Positions 17,454 to 26,100 of a DNA stretch of 64,000 nucleotides are shown piece by piece (the stretch's first letter is position 1; every line of letters begins with the position of its first letter). Source of the stretch: Deinococcus yavapaiensis KR-236 (GTDB lineage: Bacteria; Deinococcota; Deinococci; Deinococcales; Deinococcaceae); assembly GCF_003217515.1 (NCBI RefSeq), contig NZ_QJSX01000002.1, positions 21,242-85,241 of the forward strand. Reading direction: 5' to 3'. The notes under the pieces were generated by a model. That model made no database searches, had not been told where the DNA came from, and worked only from the letters and a program-made list of their open reading frames with translations. A program made the position numbers and the translations under genes.

Positions 17454-19030
17454 AGCGCGGATTCGCTGCGGGCGGGCGCGACGGGAAACGTGAAGTGGAA
17501 GGTGGTACCCACGCCCACCTCCGACTTCACCCAGATGCGCCCTCCGTGCTCTTCCACCACGCGCTTCACGATCGCGAGGCCCACACCGCTTCCCAAGAAG
17601 TCCTCACGGCGGTGCAGACGCTGAAACACCTGGAAGATCTTGTCGAAGTACGCCCCGTCGATGCCGATGCCGTTGTCGGCCACCTCGAAGTGCGCCATGC
17701 CGTCCTCCACCGAGGCCGAGACGTGCACGACCGGCGCGCGCGTCTCGGAGCGGAACTTCAAGGCGTTCTCGACGAGGTTCTGCATCATCTGCCGAAATTG
17801 GGTCTCGTCTGCCAGAATGGTCGGCAGGGCGGCCACCTCGACCCTTCCGCCGCTTTGCCGCAAGCTGTCCTGCAAGCTTTCGACGACGTTGCCCAACACG
17901 ACCTGAGCGTCGACCGGTTCGGCTTTGCGCTCCCGACCGATGCGGGCGTACGCGAGCAGGTCGTCGATGAGGACGTTCATCCACTCTGCGGCGGCCACGC
18001 TGAAGGTGATGTACATGTCCGCCTTCTCGTCCAGCCTTCCCTCGTAGCGAAGTTGCAGCAACTGCAGGTAACTCGTGATCGTCCTCAGGGGCGCCTTGAG
18101 GTCGTGTGACGCGACGTACGCGAACTGCTCCAACTCCTGATTCGAGCGCGCGAGTTGCGCCGTGCGCTCCCGCACGCGTTCCTCGAGCTCGGCGTTGAGG
18201 CGCCGCAGCGCTTCTTGCGCTTCGTGTCGCTCCGTGACGTCGAACTGAACGCCGTCCCACACCTGCCGCCCGCCGGGAAGCGTGCGAACGGACGACGAGA
18301 TGTGAAACCAGCGCACGCTGCCGTTCGAGTGCCGCATCGGCACTTCCACCTCGAACGGGGTGCCCGTCCGCACGCAGTGCTCCTCCGCTTCCAGCAAGCT
18401 CGGCAGGTACGAAGGAAGAATGGCGCCGTACAAGGCGTTCGCGTCCGCGTACACGTCGTGCGGCGTCACGCCGTTGAGGCGCTCCACGTTCGCGCTGACG
18501 TACAAAAAGCGTGACGCCCCGTTCGGTTCGCGTTCGACTTGGTACGTCATGGCGCCCGGCAAATTGTCGGTGAGGCTGCGCAGTTGCAATTCACGCTCGC
18601 GAAGCGCCTCGGCCGTCTCGCGCAGTTGCTCGAACACCTTCAGGCGCGCGCCGCCCAGCCATGCGATGCTGGCCCCGACGAGCACGAACAGCACGAACCC
18701 CACCATGTCTGACGTGGACATGGCGAAGTTGAGCCGGAACACCGGCGCCATGATGAAGTAGTTCACCCCGACCGCGCTGACGACCGTCGCCAGCAATGCC
18801 GGGTAGAATCCCGCGAAGATGGCCGTCGCCATGACGGCGAAGAACGACACGAGGTACGGAACGTTCATGTCCAGCACGAACGACAAGAGCAGCCGAACGA
18901 GCAAGGCCAGCATGGTCAAGCCGACGGCCAGCATGTAGCCCGCGGTAGGCGAGAGGCTCGCTCCGCGAGGTCGGGCAAGCTGACCACTCGCATTCGATCG
19001 AGTGAAGTCGGACGTCGAAGGAGAATGCAT
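17435..19030 (-). CDS. sensor histidine kinase (DUF4118-PAS-HisKA-HATPase)
   Basis: 531 residues. Four membrane helices (about 35-130) form a KdpD-like DUF4118 sensor. A PAS domain follows (about 150-270, ending DVTERHEAQEAL), then a coiled coil, HisKA with phospho-acceptor H309 in SHDLKAPLRT, and an HATPase with N422 (ENALKF), DNGIGID (452-458) and GSGVGLAI (480-487). All catalytic residues are present. ATG 19030 lies 11 nt after a TAAACT box; a TTG at 19042 would overlap that box and is unlikely. No response regulator is adjacent, so it is an orphan in this window. Confidence 0.9.
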   Translation of the reverse strand: MHSPSTSDFTRSNASGQLARPRGASLSPTAGYMLAVGLTMLALLVRLLLSFVLDMNVPYLVSFFAVMATAIFAGFYPALLATVVSAVGVNYFIMAPVFRLNFAMSTSDMVGFVLFVLVGASIAWLGGARLKVFEQLRETAEALRERELQLRSLTDNLPGAMTYQVEREPNGASRFLYVSANVERLNGVTPHDVYADANALYGAILPSYLPSLLEAEEHCVRTGTPFEVEVPMRHSNGSVRWFHISSSVRTLPGGRQVWDGVQFDVTERHEAQEALRRLNAELEERVRERTAQLARSNQELEQFAYVASHDLKAPLRTITSYLQLLQLRYEGRLDEKADMYITFSVAAAEWMNVLIDDLLAYARIGRERKAEPVDAQVVLGNVVESLQDSLRQSGGRVEVAALPTILADETQFRQMMQNLVENALKFRSETRAPVVHVSASVEDGMAHFEVADNGIGIDGAYFDKIFQVFQRLHRREDFLGSGVGLAIVKRVVEEHGGRIWVKSEVGVGTTFHFTFPVAPARSESALQRRQM

Positions 19031-19160
19031 CAGGCAAGACAAGTTTATGGGTTTTGCCTTGCCGTACGTGAAGAAGGCCCAACGAGCGTCGCGTCAGGAG
19101 TGGAACTGCCGACTCGGCCTCCTGACGCGGACCCTTTGGAACAACGCCCCCGAGGTGTTC

Positions 19161-19688
19161 TCATCCCTCCTGCATCCGACGTCGTAACTTCGCCGCCGTG
19201 TCGTCCGCGCCCATCAACGAGGCGGCGTCCGAGACGCTCATGCCGCGAGCGTCACGTGCGTGGAGGTCCGCGCCGTGCGCGAGCAACACGTCGACGATCT
19301 CGTCGCGCCCGAACATCGCTGCCATGAACAGCGTCGTCTTGCCGTCCGGCATGGTGCTTTCCACGTTCGCGCCGTGCGCGAGCAGCAACCTCGTCATCTC
19401 CACGTCGCCCTTGAAGGCCGCCGCGAGGATCGAAGTTTGACCCGCGTCGTTGCGAAGCTCCGGGTCCGCTCCGTGCTCCAAGAGGACTCGCGCGGCGGCG
19501 TGATGTCCGTGATAGCTGGCGAGCATCAGCAAGCTGTCGCCCTTCTGGTTGAGCAGATTGGCCGGCAAACCTCGGCGCAGCAAGTTCGCGAGCCGCTCGG
19601 CGTCGCCCGCACGAACGAGGTCGAACACCGCTTGTACGTACGCCAGGGTCTCGTCGTCGAGACTCGGCGGATGGCGATCACAGGTCAT
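19161..19688 (-). CDS. ankyrin repeat protein
   Basis: A 175-residue cytoplasmic protein made of about four ankyrin repeats (KGDSLLMLASYHGHHAAARV, AGQTSILAAAFKGDVEMTRL, DGKTTLFMAAMFGRDEIVDV, ARGMSVSDAASLMGADDT). No other domain is seen. Ankyrins bind partner proteins. ATG 19688 lies 14 nt after the stop of a small Gly/Thr-rich gene, so the two form an operon. The larger upstream frame is a shadow of that small gene. Confidence 0.85.
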   Translation of the reverse strand: MTCDRHPPSLDDETLAYVQAVFDLVRAGDAERLANLLRRGLPANLLNQKGDSLLMLASYHGHHAAARVLLEHGADPELRNDAGQTSILAAAFKGDVEMTRLLLAHGANVESTMPDGKTTLFMAAMFGRDEIVDVLLAHGADLHARDARGMSVSDAASLMGADDTAAKLRRRMQEG

Positions 19689-19702
19689 GTCGCCGCGCCG
19701 TC

Positions 19703-19912
19703 TCAACTCGGGGTGCTGGTGCCCGCCGTGTCGTCGATGTCCGTCACGGCCCCGCCGCCCTCGCCTCCGACAGAATCGTTGCCGACGGTGGTGTTTCCCG
19801 GGGTGTTCGTGCTGCCCGCCCCGCCCGCCCCGCTGCGGCCGTGGTCCTGCTGGCGCGCGAGGCCTTCTTGCATGCGCTCGGCTTCGTTGCGTTGATCGCG
19901 TTCGTCGTTCAT
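19703..19912 (-). CDS. small low-complexity hydrophilic protein
   Basis: 69 residues from ATG 19912, with an excellent ribosome site (AGGAGGCGAGGA). The first ~27 residues are charged and helical (NDERDQRNEAERMQEGLARQ); the rest is a Gly/Thr/Ser-rich, disordered tail. No family is recognised. It resembles small stress or desiccation-type hydrophilic proteins in composition only. It is followed by the ankyrin gene, a possible binding partner. Confidence 0.65.
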   Translation of the reverse strand: MNDERDQRNEAERMQEGLARQQDHGRSGAGGAGSTNTPGNTTVGNDSVGGEGGGAVTDIDDTAGTSTPS

Positions 19913-19995
19913 TCCTCGCCTCCTTCGTCCTCTCACCTTGCACGGGAAGGCCGCGCGGAAGGCTTTCGGTTCGCTGAACGTCACTTCACGCTGGG

Positions 19996-20001
19996 TAGAC
20001 T
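19996..20001 (+). promoter_or_regulatory. -10 box of leaderless promoter
   Basis: TAGACT, 6 nt before ATG 20008; a weak CTGAAC -35 lies 16 nt upstream. Confidence 0.55.
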
Positions 20002-20007
20002 GCGAGC

Positions 20008-20547
20008 ATGCCGATCACTTTGCTGCAAGGCAATATCGTAGAACAGCGCACGGACGCTCTCGTGACGGCCGCGAACAAGGGACTCCTCGGTGGGGGAGGC
20101 GTCGACGGCGTCATTCACCGCGCGGCCGGACCCGAGTTGCTGCGCTTCATTCGAACCCTCGGCGGATGTCCGACCGGCTCGGCGGTGATTTCGCCCGCCT
20201 TCGACCTCGAACGGCAAGGAGTGAAGTACGTTATCCACGCGGTCGGCCCGATTTGGCGAGGAGGTCGCGCGGGCGAAGACGAGTTGCTGGCGGGAGCGTA
20301 TCGGCACAGCGTGGAACTGGCCGTTCGGCACGCGTGCCAAAGCGTCGCCTTTCCGTCCATCAGCACGGGCGTGTACGGGTATCCCGCGCGAGAAGCGGCG
20401 CGCGTCGCTCTTCGCGCGCTCGAGCAAGCGACGGCGAATCTCGACTTGGACGTGCGAGTCGTGCTCTTCGACGCCGAGACGCTGCACGAGTTCGAGGGGG
20501 CGCGCCGAGAACTGGCCGAAGAAGGCGCTTCTTCGAATTCGTCATGA
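20008..20547 (+). CDS. macro domain protein (ADP-ribose / O-acetyl-ADP-ribose hydrolase type)
   Basis: A 179-residue single macro domain. It shows the ribose-binding loop DALVTAANKGLLGGGGVDGVIHRAAG (from residue 16) and the second phosphate-binding loop SISTGVYGYPAREAARVA. It resembles MacroD/YmdB enzymes that remove ADP-ribose from proteins or deacetylate O-acetyl-ADP-ribose. The catalytic Asn-Asp region (AANKG...GGVD) is intact. It is a monocistronic gene with its own leaderless promoter. Confidence 0.9.
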   Translation: MPITLLQGNIVEQRTDALVTAANKGLLGGGGVDGVIHRAAGPELLRFIRTLGGCPTGSAVISPAFDLERQGVKYVIHAVGPIWRGGRAGEDELLAGAYRHSVELAVRHACQSVAFPSISTGVYGYPAREAARVALRALEQATANLDLDVRVVLFDAETLHEFEGARRELAEEGASSNSS

Positions 20548-20726
20548 ACGTGAAAGCGGCGCCACCTTTCTGGGGATCGGGCCCGATTCCAAGATCTGTT
20601 CACGGCGATGGCTCGAAGGCGCCTCGGCCTGCCGGAAACGCGATCGGCAACGTCCTTCCAGCGTGGAGCACGGTCCGGTCATCGGGAAAGGCGGGACGAG
20701 GTCGGGCCCGACTCGTCGTGGGGCGA

Positions 20727-21599
20727 TCAGGGAAGGGCGGCTCGCCACTCGTCGGCCGTCCACGTCGACGAATGGCGACGCCGAACGTCGGCGGAAGCGG
20801 CCGGACGGGCGAAGCGTACGAAGTCGAATCGAGCGAGAAGCTCCTGCCTGCCCGTGTTGAGCGCGAGCGAGTTGAACGCCGCGAAGGGCGCTTCCTGCGA
20901 AAGTCCCGCGTACTCACGCATAATGGTCGGCCAATCCGTCATGGCCGTCACACCGACTTGCAACGTCTCGGGAAGGTCGGGACGTTCGACGCTCACGCTC
21001 GAAGCGGGCATGTCGCCGTACTCGCCGAGCTTCTCGCCCTCGGTGCGGGTGAATGCCCAGGGGCCGTCGTGAAAGCGGTGCGTGCACACGACGCTGGTCC
21101 CGACGCGTGCGATGCCCAGGTCCACGGCTTGAGCGCGGCTCGTGAACCATTCGATGCCCGAGCGCCCGCGTGTCGTCGTCGTGACTTCCATGCTCGGTCC
21201 GCGTCCGCCCGGACCCGACGCGAGACCCGTCGTGAGAGAGAGCCATCGCTCGTCGGTCGGCCGCCAAGTGGCGGCCGACCCGGAAGCGGGAGCGCGGACG
21301 AGCAGGCCCGCCAACGAGCCCGAGTCGATTCGCTCGGGAAACGCGGTCGACAATCCGTGAATGTTCACCCGCGTCGTGACGACGAAATCGCCCGTGACCT
21401 CCTTGAACCAGAAGGGGGCGTGGAAAGCCGCCCACCAGATGCTGGTCAGGGGACGGAATTCCAGCGCGCCGTCTCGAACCTCGCCGACTTCCAAGCGGTT
21501 CGGCCATCCTTCCTCGAAGTCGTGGCGTCGCCAGCGAGTCGTGTCGTCGTCGGTGAAGTTCTCGTCGAGACGGCTGAGTTCAAGCGTAGGCTCGTTCAT
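20727..21599 (-). CDS. DUF1349-like concanavalin-fold protein
   Basis: 290 residues with no signal peptide. Features such as WWAAFHAPFWFKEVTGDFVVTTRVN, SGSLAGLLVRAP, WLSLTTGL and GVTAMTDWP match the jelly-roll lectin/glucanase fold of DUF1349 and beta-xylosidase C-terminal domains. The catalytic role is unknown. ATG 21599 is preceded by TAAGAT (21606-21611) 6 nt away, so the mRNA is leaderless. Confidence 0.65.
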   Translation of the reverse strand: MNEPTLELSRLDENFTDDDTTRWRRHDFEEGWPNRLEVGEVRDGALEFRPLTSIWWAAFHAPFWFKEVTGDFVVTTRVNIHGLSTAFPERIDSGSLAGLLVRAPASGSAATWRPTDERWLSLTTGLASGPGGRGPSMEVTTTTRGRSGIEWFTSRAQAVDLGIARVGTSVVCTHRFHDGPWAFTRTEGEKLGEYGDMPASSVSVERPDLPETLQVGVTAMTDWPTIMREYAGLSQEAPFAAFNSLALNTGRQELLARFDFVRFARPAASADVRRRHSSTWTADEWRAALP

Positions 21600-21605
21600 G
21601 CCGTC

Positions 21606-21611
21606 ATCTTA
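21606..21611 (-). promoter_or_regulatory. -10 box of leaderless promoter
   Basis: TAAGAT on the minus strand, 6 nt before ATG 21599. Confidence 0.5.
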
Positions 21612-21701
21612 AGAAAGCAAGCGTGATCCTCGGATGGCGAGGAGGCACGCTCGCCGCACGAGTCTCCTTCTCGTTGCCTCCGCGTGGATTCTTCGGTCGT
21701 C

Positions 21702-21729
21702 CGCGTCCGAGAGGACGCGTTTTTCGTTT
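21702..21729 (+). terminator. terminator-like hairpin with no obvious upstream gene
   Basis: CGCGTCC / GGACGCG (7 bp) closes a GAGA tetraloop, followed by TTTTTCGTTT. It lies 45 nt upstream of the LysE-type gene. No plus-strand gene ends before it, so it may be an attenuator in that gene's leader. Confidence 0.6.
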
Positions 21730-21774
21730 AGACACCCGGGTTGCCTCGCCTGGACGCGCCGTTCAAGCTGAGTC

Positions 21775-22407
21775 ATGCCGGACCTCGCCACACTCGAAGT
21801 GTTCTCGCTCGCCGCGCTCGCCTTGCTGATCGTGCCGGGACCCGCCGTGATGTACATCGTGACGCGCAGCGCGCATCAGGGACGTCGCGCGGGTCTCGCG
21901 TCCGCGCTCGGCGTGCAAATCGGGACGCTCGTGCACGTCGTTGCCGCCGCGATCGGTCTTTCGGCGCTCGTGCTGTCGAGCGCCGTCGCGTTCACGGTCG
22001 TGAAGTGGGCGGGCGCCGCGTACCTCGTGTACTTGGGACTTCGCACCTTGCTCGCCCGCTCGGAAGCGTTTGCCGTCGTCACGCCCGAGCCGCGTCCGCT
22101 CGCGCGCATCTTTTGGCAAGGCGCGCTCGTGAACGTCCTCAACCCGAAGACGGCGTTGTTTTTCTTCGCGTTCCTGCCGCAGTTCGTGCGTCCCGAGCGC
22201 GGTCCGGTCGCGCCGCAGGTTCTGGTGCTCGGCGCGCTCTTCGCGCTGCTGGCCACGTGTACGGACAGCACGTACGCCTTGCTCGCGGGGACGCTCGGAG
22301 ACAAGTTACGCGAACGGCGGGCGTTCGCGCGCCGACAAAAGTACGTGACGGGCGGCGTTTACGTCGCGCTCGGCGTGGGAACCGCCTTGACGGAGCGAAC
22401 GCCGTGA
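21775..22407 (+). CDS. LysE/RhtB family amino-acid exporter
   Basis: A 210-residue, six-helix inner-membrane transporter. The start (ALALLIVPGPAVMYIVTRSAHQGRRAG) has the LysE signature PGP...G-x-R-x-G, and NVLNPKTALFFFAFLPQFV is the second family motif. It is probably an exporter of an amino acid such as threonine or homoserine lactone. It may be controlled by the upstream hairpin. A GAAA-loop terminator follows. Confidence 0.9.
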   Translation: MPDLATLEVFSLAALALLIVPGPAVMYIVTRSAHQGRRAGLASALGVQIGTLVHVVAAAIGLSALVLSSAVAFTVVKWAGAAYLVYLGLRTLLARSEAFAVVTPEPRPLARIFWQGALVNVLNPKTALFFFAFLPQFVRPERGPVAPQVLVLGALFALLATCTDSTYALLAGTLGDKLRERRAFARRQKYVTGGVYVALGVGTALTERTP

Positions 22408-22451
22408 ATTTCATGATTCTCACTGCATACCCTGGTAACTTGTATTTATCA

Positions 22452-22473
22452 GCGTCCGAAAGGGCGCGTTTTT
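22452..22473 (+). terminator. hairpin terminator after the LysE gene
   Basis: GCGTCC / GGGCGC (one G-U pair) closes a GAAA loop and is followed by GTTTTTC. It is close in sequence to the hairpin at 21702. Confidence 0.7.
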
Positions 22474-22488
22474 CGTTGAAGGCGCGCC

Positions 22489-22989
22489 ATGACTTCTCGC
22501 TTTGAAGTTCGAGTTGCCACGAACGACGACGTGCGCGCCGCGAGCGACGTTTTACAAGCCGCCGCTCGCTTCCTTATCGAACGTGGCGAGCCGTTGTGGG
22601 ATCCCCGAGACTTCCGGTGCGAGCGCCTCGCGCGTTTCGTCACGTCCGGGGAGTTGCACGTCACTCGGGAGGACGGAGAAGTCGTGGGAGCGTTTCTGCT
22701 GCAGCGTGAAGACGAGTTGTTCTGGCCGCACGCTCTCAGAGGAGAGGCGCTCTACGTCCACAAGCTCGCGACGCACCCCGACCGCGCGGGTCGCGGAGCC
22801 GCGTCCGCCGCCTTGCGGTTCGCGCTGAAGCGGGCTCGAGACGCGAACTGCTCGTTCGTACGCCTCGATTGCGCGCCTCACCCGAGGCTGTGCGCTTTTT
22901 ACGAACGCTTCGGTTTTCGTCGGTACGGAACGGACTTGTGGCGCGTCGGCTCGTTCGAGGCCGCGCGCTACGAGCTTCGCGTCTCGTAG
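22489..22989 (+). CDS. GNAT family N-acetyltransferase
   Basis: A 166-residue single GNAT domain. The acetyl-CoA motif is LATHPDRAGRGAASAALRFAL (about 99-119), and the C-terminal FYERFGFRR motif is present. GAAGG lies 6 nt before ATG 22489. The substrate is unknown. It stands alone between two terminators. Confidence 0.88.
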   Translation: MTSRFEVRVATNDDVRAASDVLQAAARFLIERGEPLWDPRDFRCERLARFVTSGELHVTREDGEVVGAFLLQREDELFWPHALRGEALYVHKLATHPDRAGRGAASAALRFALKRARDANCSFVRLDCAPHPRLCAFYERFGFRRYGTDLWRVGSFEAARYELRVS

Positions 22990-23049
22990 AAGGAACGCCG
23001 CGCCACCGCCGGCCGAGATCGTCAGATCAACGCGCAGCGTGAGGCCATG

Positions 23050-23073
23050 GACGCTTGAAGGAGCGTCTTTTTT
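23050..23073 (+). terminator. terminator after the GNAT gene
   Basis: GACGCT / AGCGTC with a 6-nt loop, followed directly by six T (23068-23073): a classic intrinsic terminator on the plus strand. Confidence 0.8.
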
Positions 23074-23093
23074 GTTCTTCGCGTCGCGACCAT

Positions 23094-23127
23094 GAAAAGC
23101 CCCTCTCCTCGCGCGAGGAGAGGGGCT
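23094..23127 (-). terminator. terminator after the pullulanase gene
   Basis: A 15-bp perfect inverted repeat (23098-23112 with 23113-23127) is followed on the minus strand by TTTTC, 16 nt past the pullulanase stop. Confidence 0.85.
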
Positions 23128-23142
23128 CGAAAGGGGGGAAGC

Positions 23143-26100
23143 TCAGCGGCCCACGAAGACGGCCGTCGTGAGGCCCGGCACGCTCGCCGTGCCGTTGGCG
23201 AAGCGGCTTTGCTTCACGATGGCGTCGGTGGACTTCGCGAAGATCGGGTGCAATTCGAGGTTCAAGTCGCGCAAGGAGGCGTCGCTGAAGTTCACGGCCG
23301 CTGCGCCCGCGTTGAACACCACGAGGACGTTGCGGTAGGGATTCGTGGCGCTCGTCTGACCCGTGAGGCGCATGACGATCAAGCCGGGCGTGGCGCTCGG
23401 GCCGTTGTTGAGGAACGTCAGGCCCTGCTGCACCTGCTGCGCGGTCTCCATGCGGAAGAGGCTGCTGGACGCGCGAATCCCGAGGATTTCACGCATGTGG
23501 TCCGTGGCGCGCGTGACGTCGGCGACCGTGGGCTTCAAGGCGGCGTTGCCGAGCAGGGGACGGTACAGATCCCAGTTCGAGCCGTTCTTCTCGGCGGGCG
23601 GCAAGCCGCGACCGAAGCCGTTGTCCTTGCCCGTCCAATCGATGGCGTTGAACCAATCGCCGGAGTTGTACGAGTCGGTGTCGAAGCTCTTGGAGCGCAG
23701 CATCTCCTCGCCCGCGTGGAAGAAGGGAATGCCTTGCCCGAACGCGACGACGCTCATGGCGAGGTCGTTCATGCGAACGCGCTGCGCCGTCGTGGCGTTC
23801 GCCGGAGCCTTGAGCAAAATCGCGTCGAAGAGGGTCTGGTTGTCGTGCGCCGACGAGTAGTTGATCGACTCGCGCGGGCTGGCGGCGTACCCGGCGGGCG
23901 CGCCGTTGTAGTCGATTTGCCCGCCCGTCACGGTCTGGCCTTGGCCGTTGACCAGGCGGTAGTCGCGCAGGTTGCCGGTCAGGCCGATCTTGATCCAGTC
24001 CGTGAGGCGCGCGAGGCGGGTACGGTCGGTGTTCGCCGCTTGCCCATTCGGAATCGTCACGAGGCCCGTCGCGAATCCTTGCTCTTGGAGACCGCCGAAG
24101 GGGCTGCCACCGCGAATCGCGTCACGGATGCGGTCGTTGAAGGTCCCGATGCCTTGACCGAACAGGCGAACTTGCGTGGCGTTCGCGCCGCGCTTGCCGC
24201 CTTGCACTTCGCCGAAGTCCCAGCCCTCGCCGTACACGTAGATCTTCTTGCCGTCCACGCCGTCCTTGTCGAGGGTGAGGGCGTCGAGGGCGCGGCGCAC
24301 GGCTTGCATGTTGCTGACCATGTGGTGACCCATGAGGTCGAAGCGGAAGCCGTCGATCTTGTAGCTCTTCGCCCAGAACACGACGGAGTCCACCATGAGC
24401 TTTTCCATCATGCGGTTCTCGGACGCGGTGTTCGAGCAGCACGTGGAGTTTTCGACGACGCCGTTGAGGTTGAGGCGCTGGTAGTACGACGGCACGATCT
24501 TGTCGAGGACGCTGCGGTCGGCTTGGCCCGACGCGTTCGTGTGGTTGTACACGACGTCCTGCACGACGCGCAGACCCGCTCCGTTGAGCGCCGCGACCAT
24601 GGTGCGGTACTCCAAGGTGCGCTGGTCGGGATTGACGGCGTAGCTGCCTTCGGGGACGTTGTAGTGGTAAGGATCGTAGCCCCAGTTGAAGGCGTCCTGG
24701 TCGCGCACGGCGTTGGCCGCCGCTTGCTGAGCGTCGGAGTTCGCCGGAAGCTTCGCGAGGTCGCCGGGCGACTTCCAATTCGCCTTGTTCTCCTCGATCG
24801 TGGCGATGTCGAAGGTCGGCAGCAAGTGCACGGCCTTGAGGCCCGCTTGCGCGAGGGCCTTGAGGTGCTTCATGCCGTTGGCGCCTTGCTGCGTGAACGC
24901 GAGGTAGGTGCCGCGCTGATTGGCCGGGACGGTCGTGTCGATGGCGCTGAAGTCGCGCACGTGCAACTCGTACAGCGTGAGGTCGCTCACCGAGCGCAGT
25001 TCGGGCTTCTTGAGGGCGTCCCAGCCGTTCGGCTTGAACGCGGCGTCACTCAGGTTCACGAGCTGGCTGCGCGCCGAGTTCAGCGAAAGGGCCACCGAGT
25101 ACGGATCCGTGACGAGGTTGCGCTCGACCTTCTGGGTGTACGGCGAGTACACGTTGACTTCGTACAGGTAGTACTTGCCCTTCCAGTCGTTGGCGCCCGT
25201 GATCGTCCACGTGCCGCCGTCACGGCGCATGTCCGTCACGCGGGCCGTGCCGCCCGTCGCGGCGTCGAACAAGTGCAGCTTCACGCTTTGCGCGGTCGGC
25301 GCCCACAGGCGCAGGCTCGGAACGTTGCCTTGCCAAGTGGCGCCGAGTTGCCCGCCGTAGAAGTACAAGTCGTCGAGCGCCCCGGCGATCTGGGTGCCCG
25401 TCACGTCCACGAGCTTGTCGTCGAGGCCCGTGGACGACACGGCGGTTTGCGAGCGCAGGATCTCGGGAAGCTTGGCGGCGTCCTCGGATCGCACGCGCAC
25501 GGCGGCGTACCCGGCGAGGTGGGGGAAGCGGGCGCGCTGCGCCGCCGTCAATCCGCCGTCGACGGGGAGGAGGGGAACGCTCTGCCCGCCCGTGACGCCC
25601 GTCGGCGTGAGCTTGAGGCCCGCGGCGGGCGCGTAGTACAAGTTCACGAGGGCGCCGTTGGCGAGCAGTTCGGGCTTCACGGCGAGCGTGTCGCGGCTCA
25701 CCCAAATCGCCTGCATCTTCGTGAGGTCGCCGACGGTGCGCACCGACGTGTCGGGCCGTTGCTTGTAGATGGTGCTTTGACCGCTCACGATCCAGACTTG
25801 ATTGCCGTCCGCCTTGTTGACGAACATGTCGGGGCCGGGGTCCTTGTCGTCACCCTTGTGGATGAGGAACCCGAGCTTCGCCCAGTCCGTCTTCATCGGC
25901 ACGTCCCAGTACACGCCGAAGTCGGTCGTGCCGGTGGGATTGAGCGGCTTGGTCCACTCGACTTGCGCGGTGGTGTCCTCCCACGCGTGCAGACCCCACC
26001 CCGTGTAGTTGCCGTCGGGGCGGAAGTAGTTCACGCGGACGGCGTTCGCGGGCACGGCAGGCGCGCTGGGACGCGGATTTTGATACGCGAACTCGGCCTT

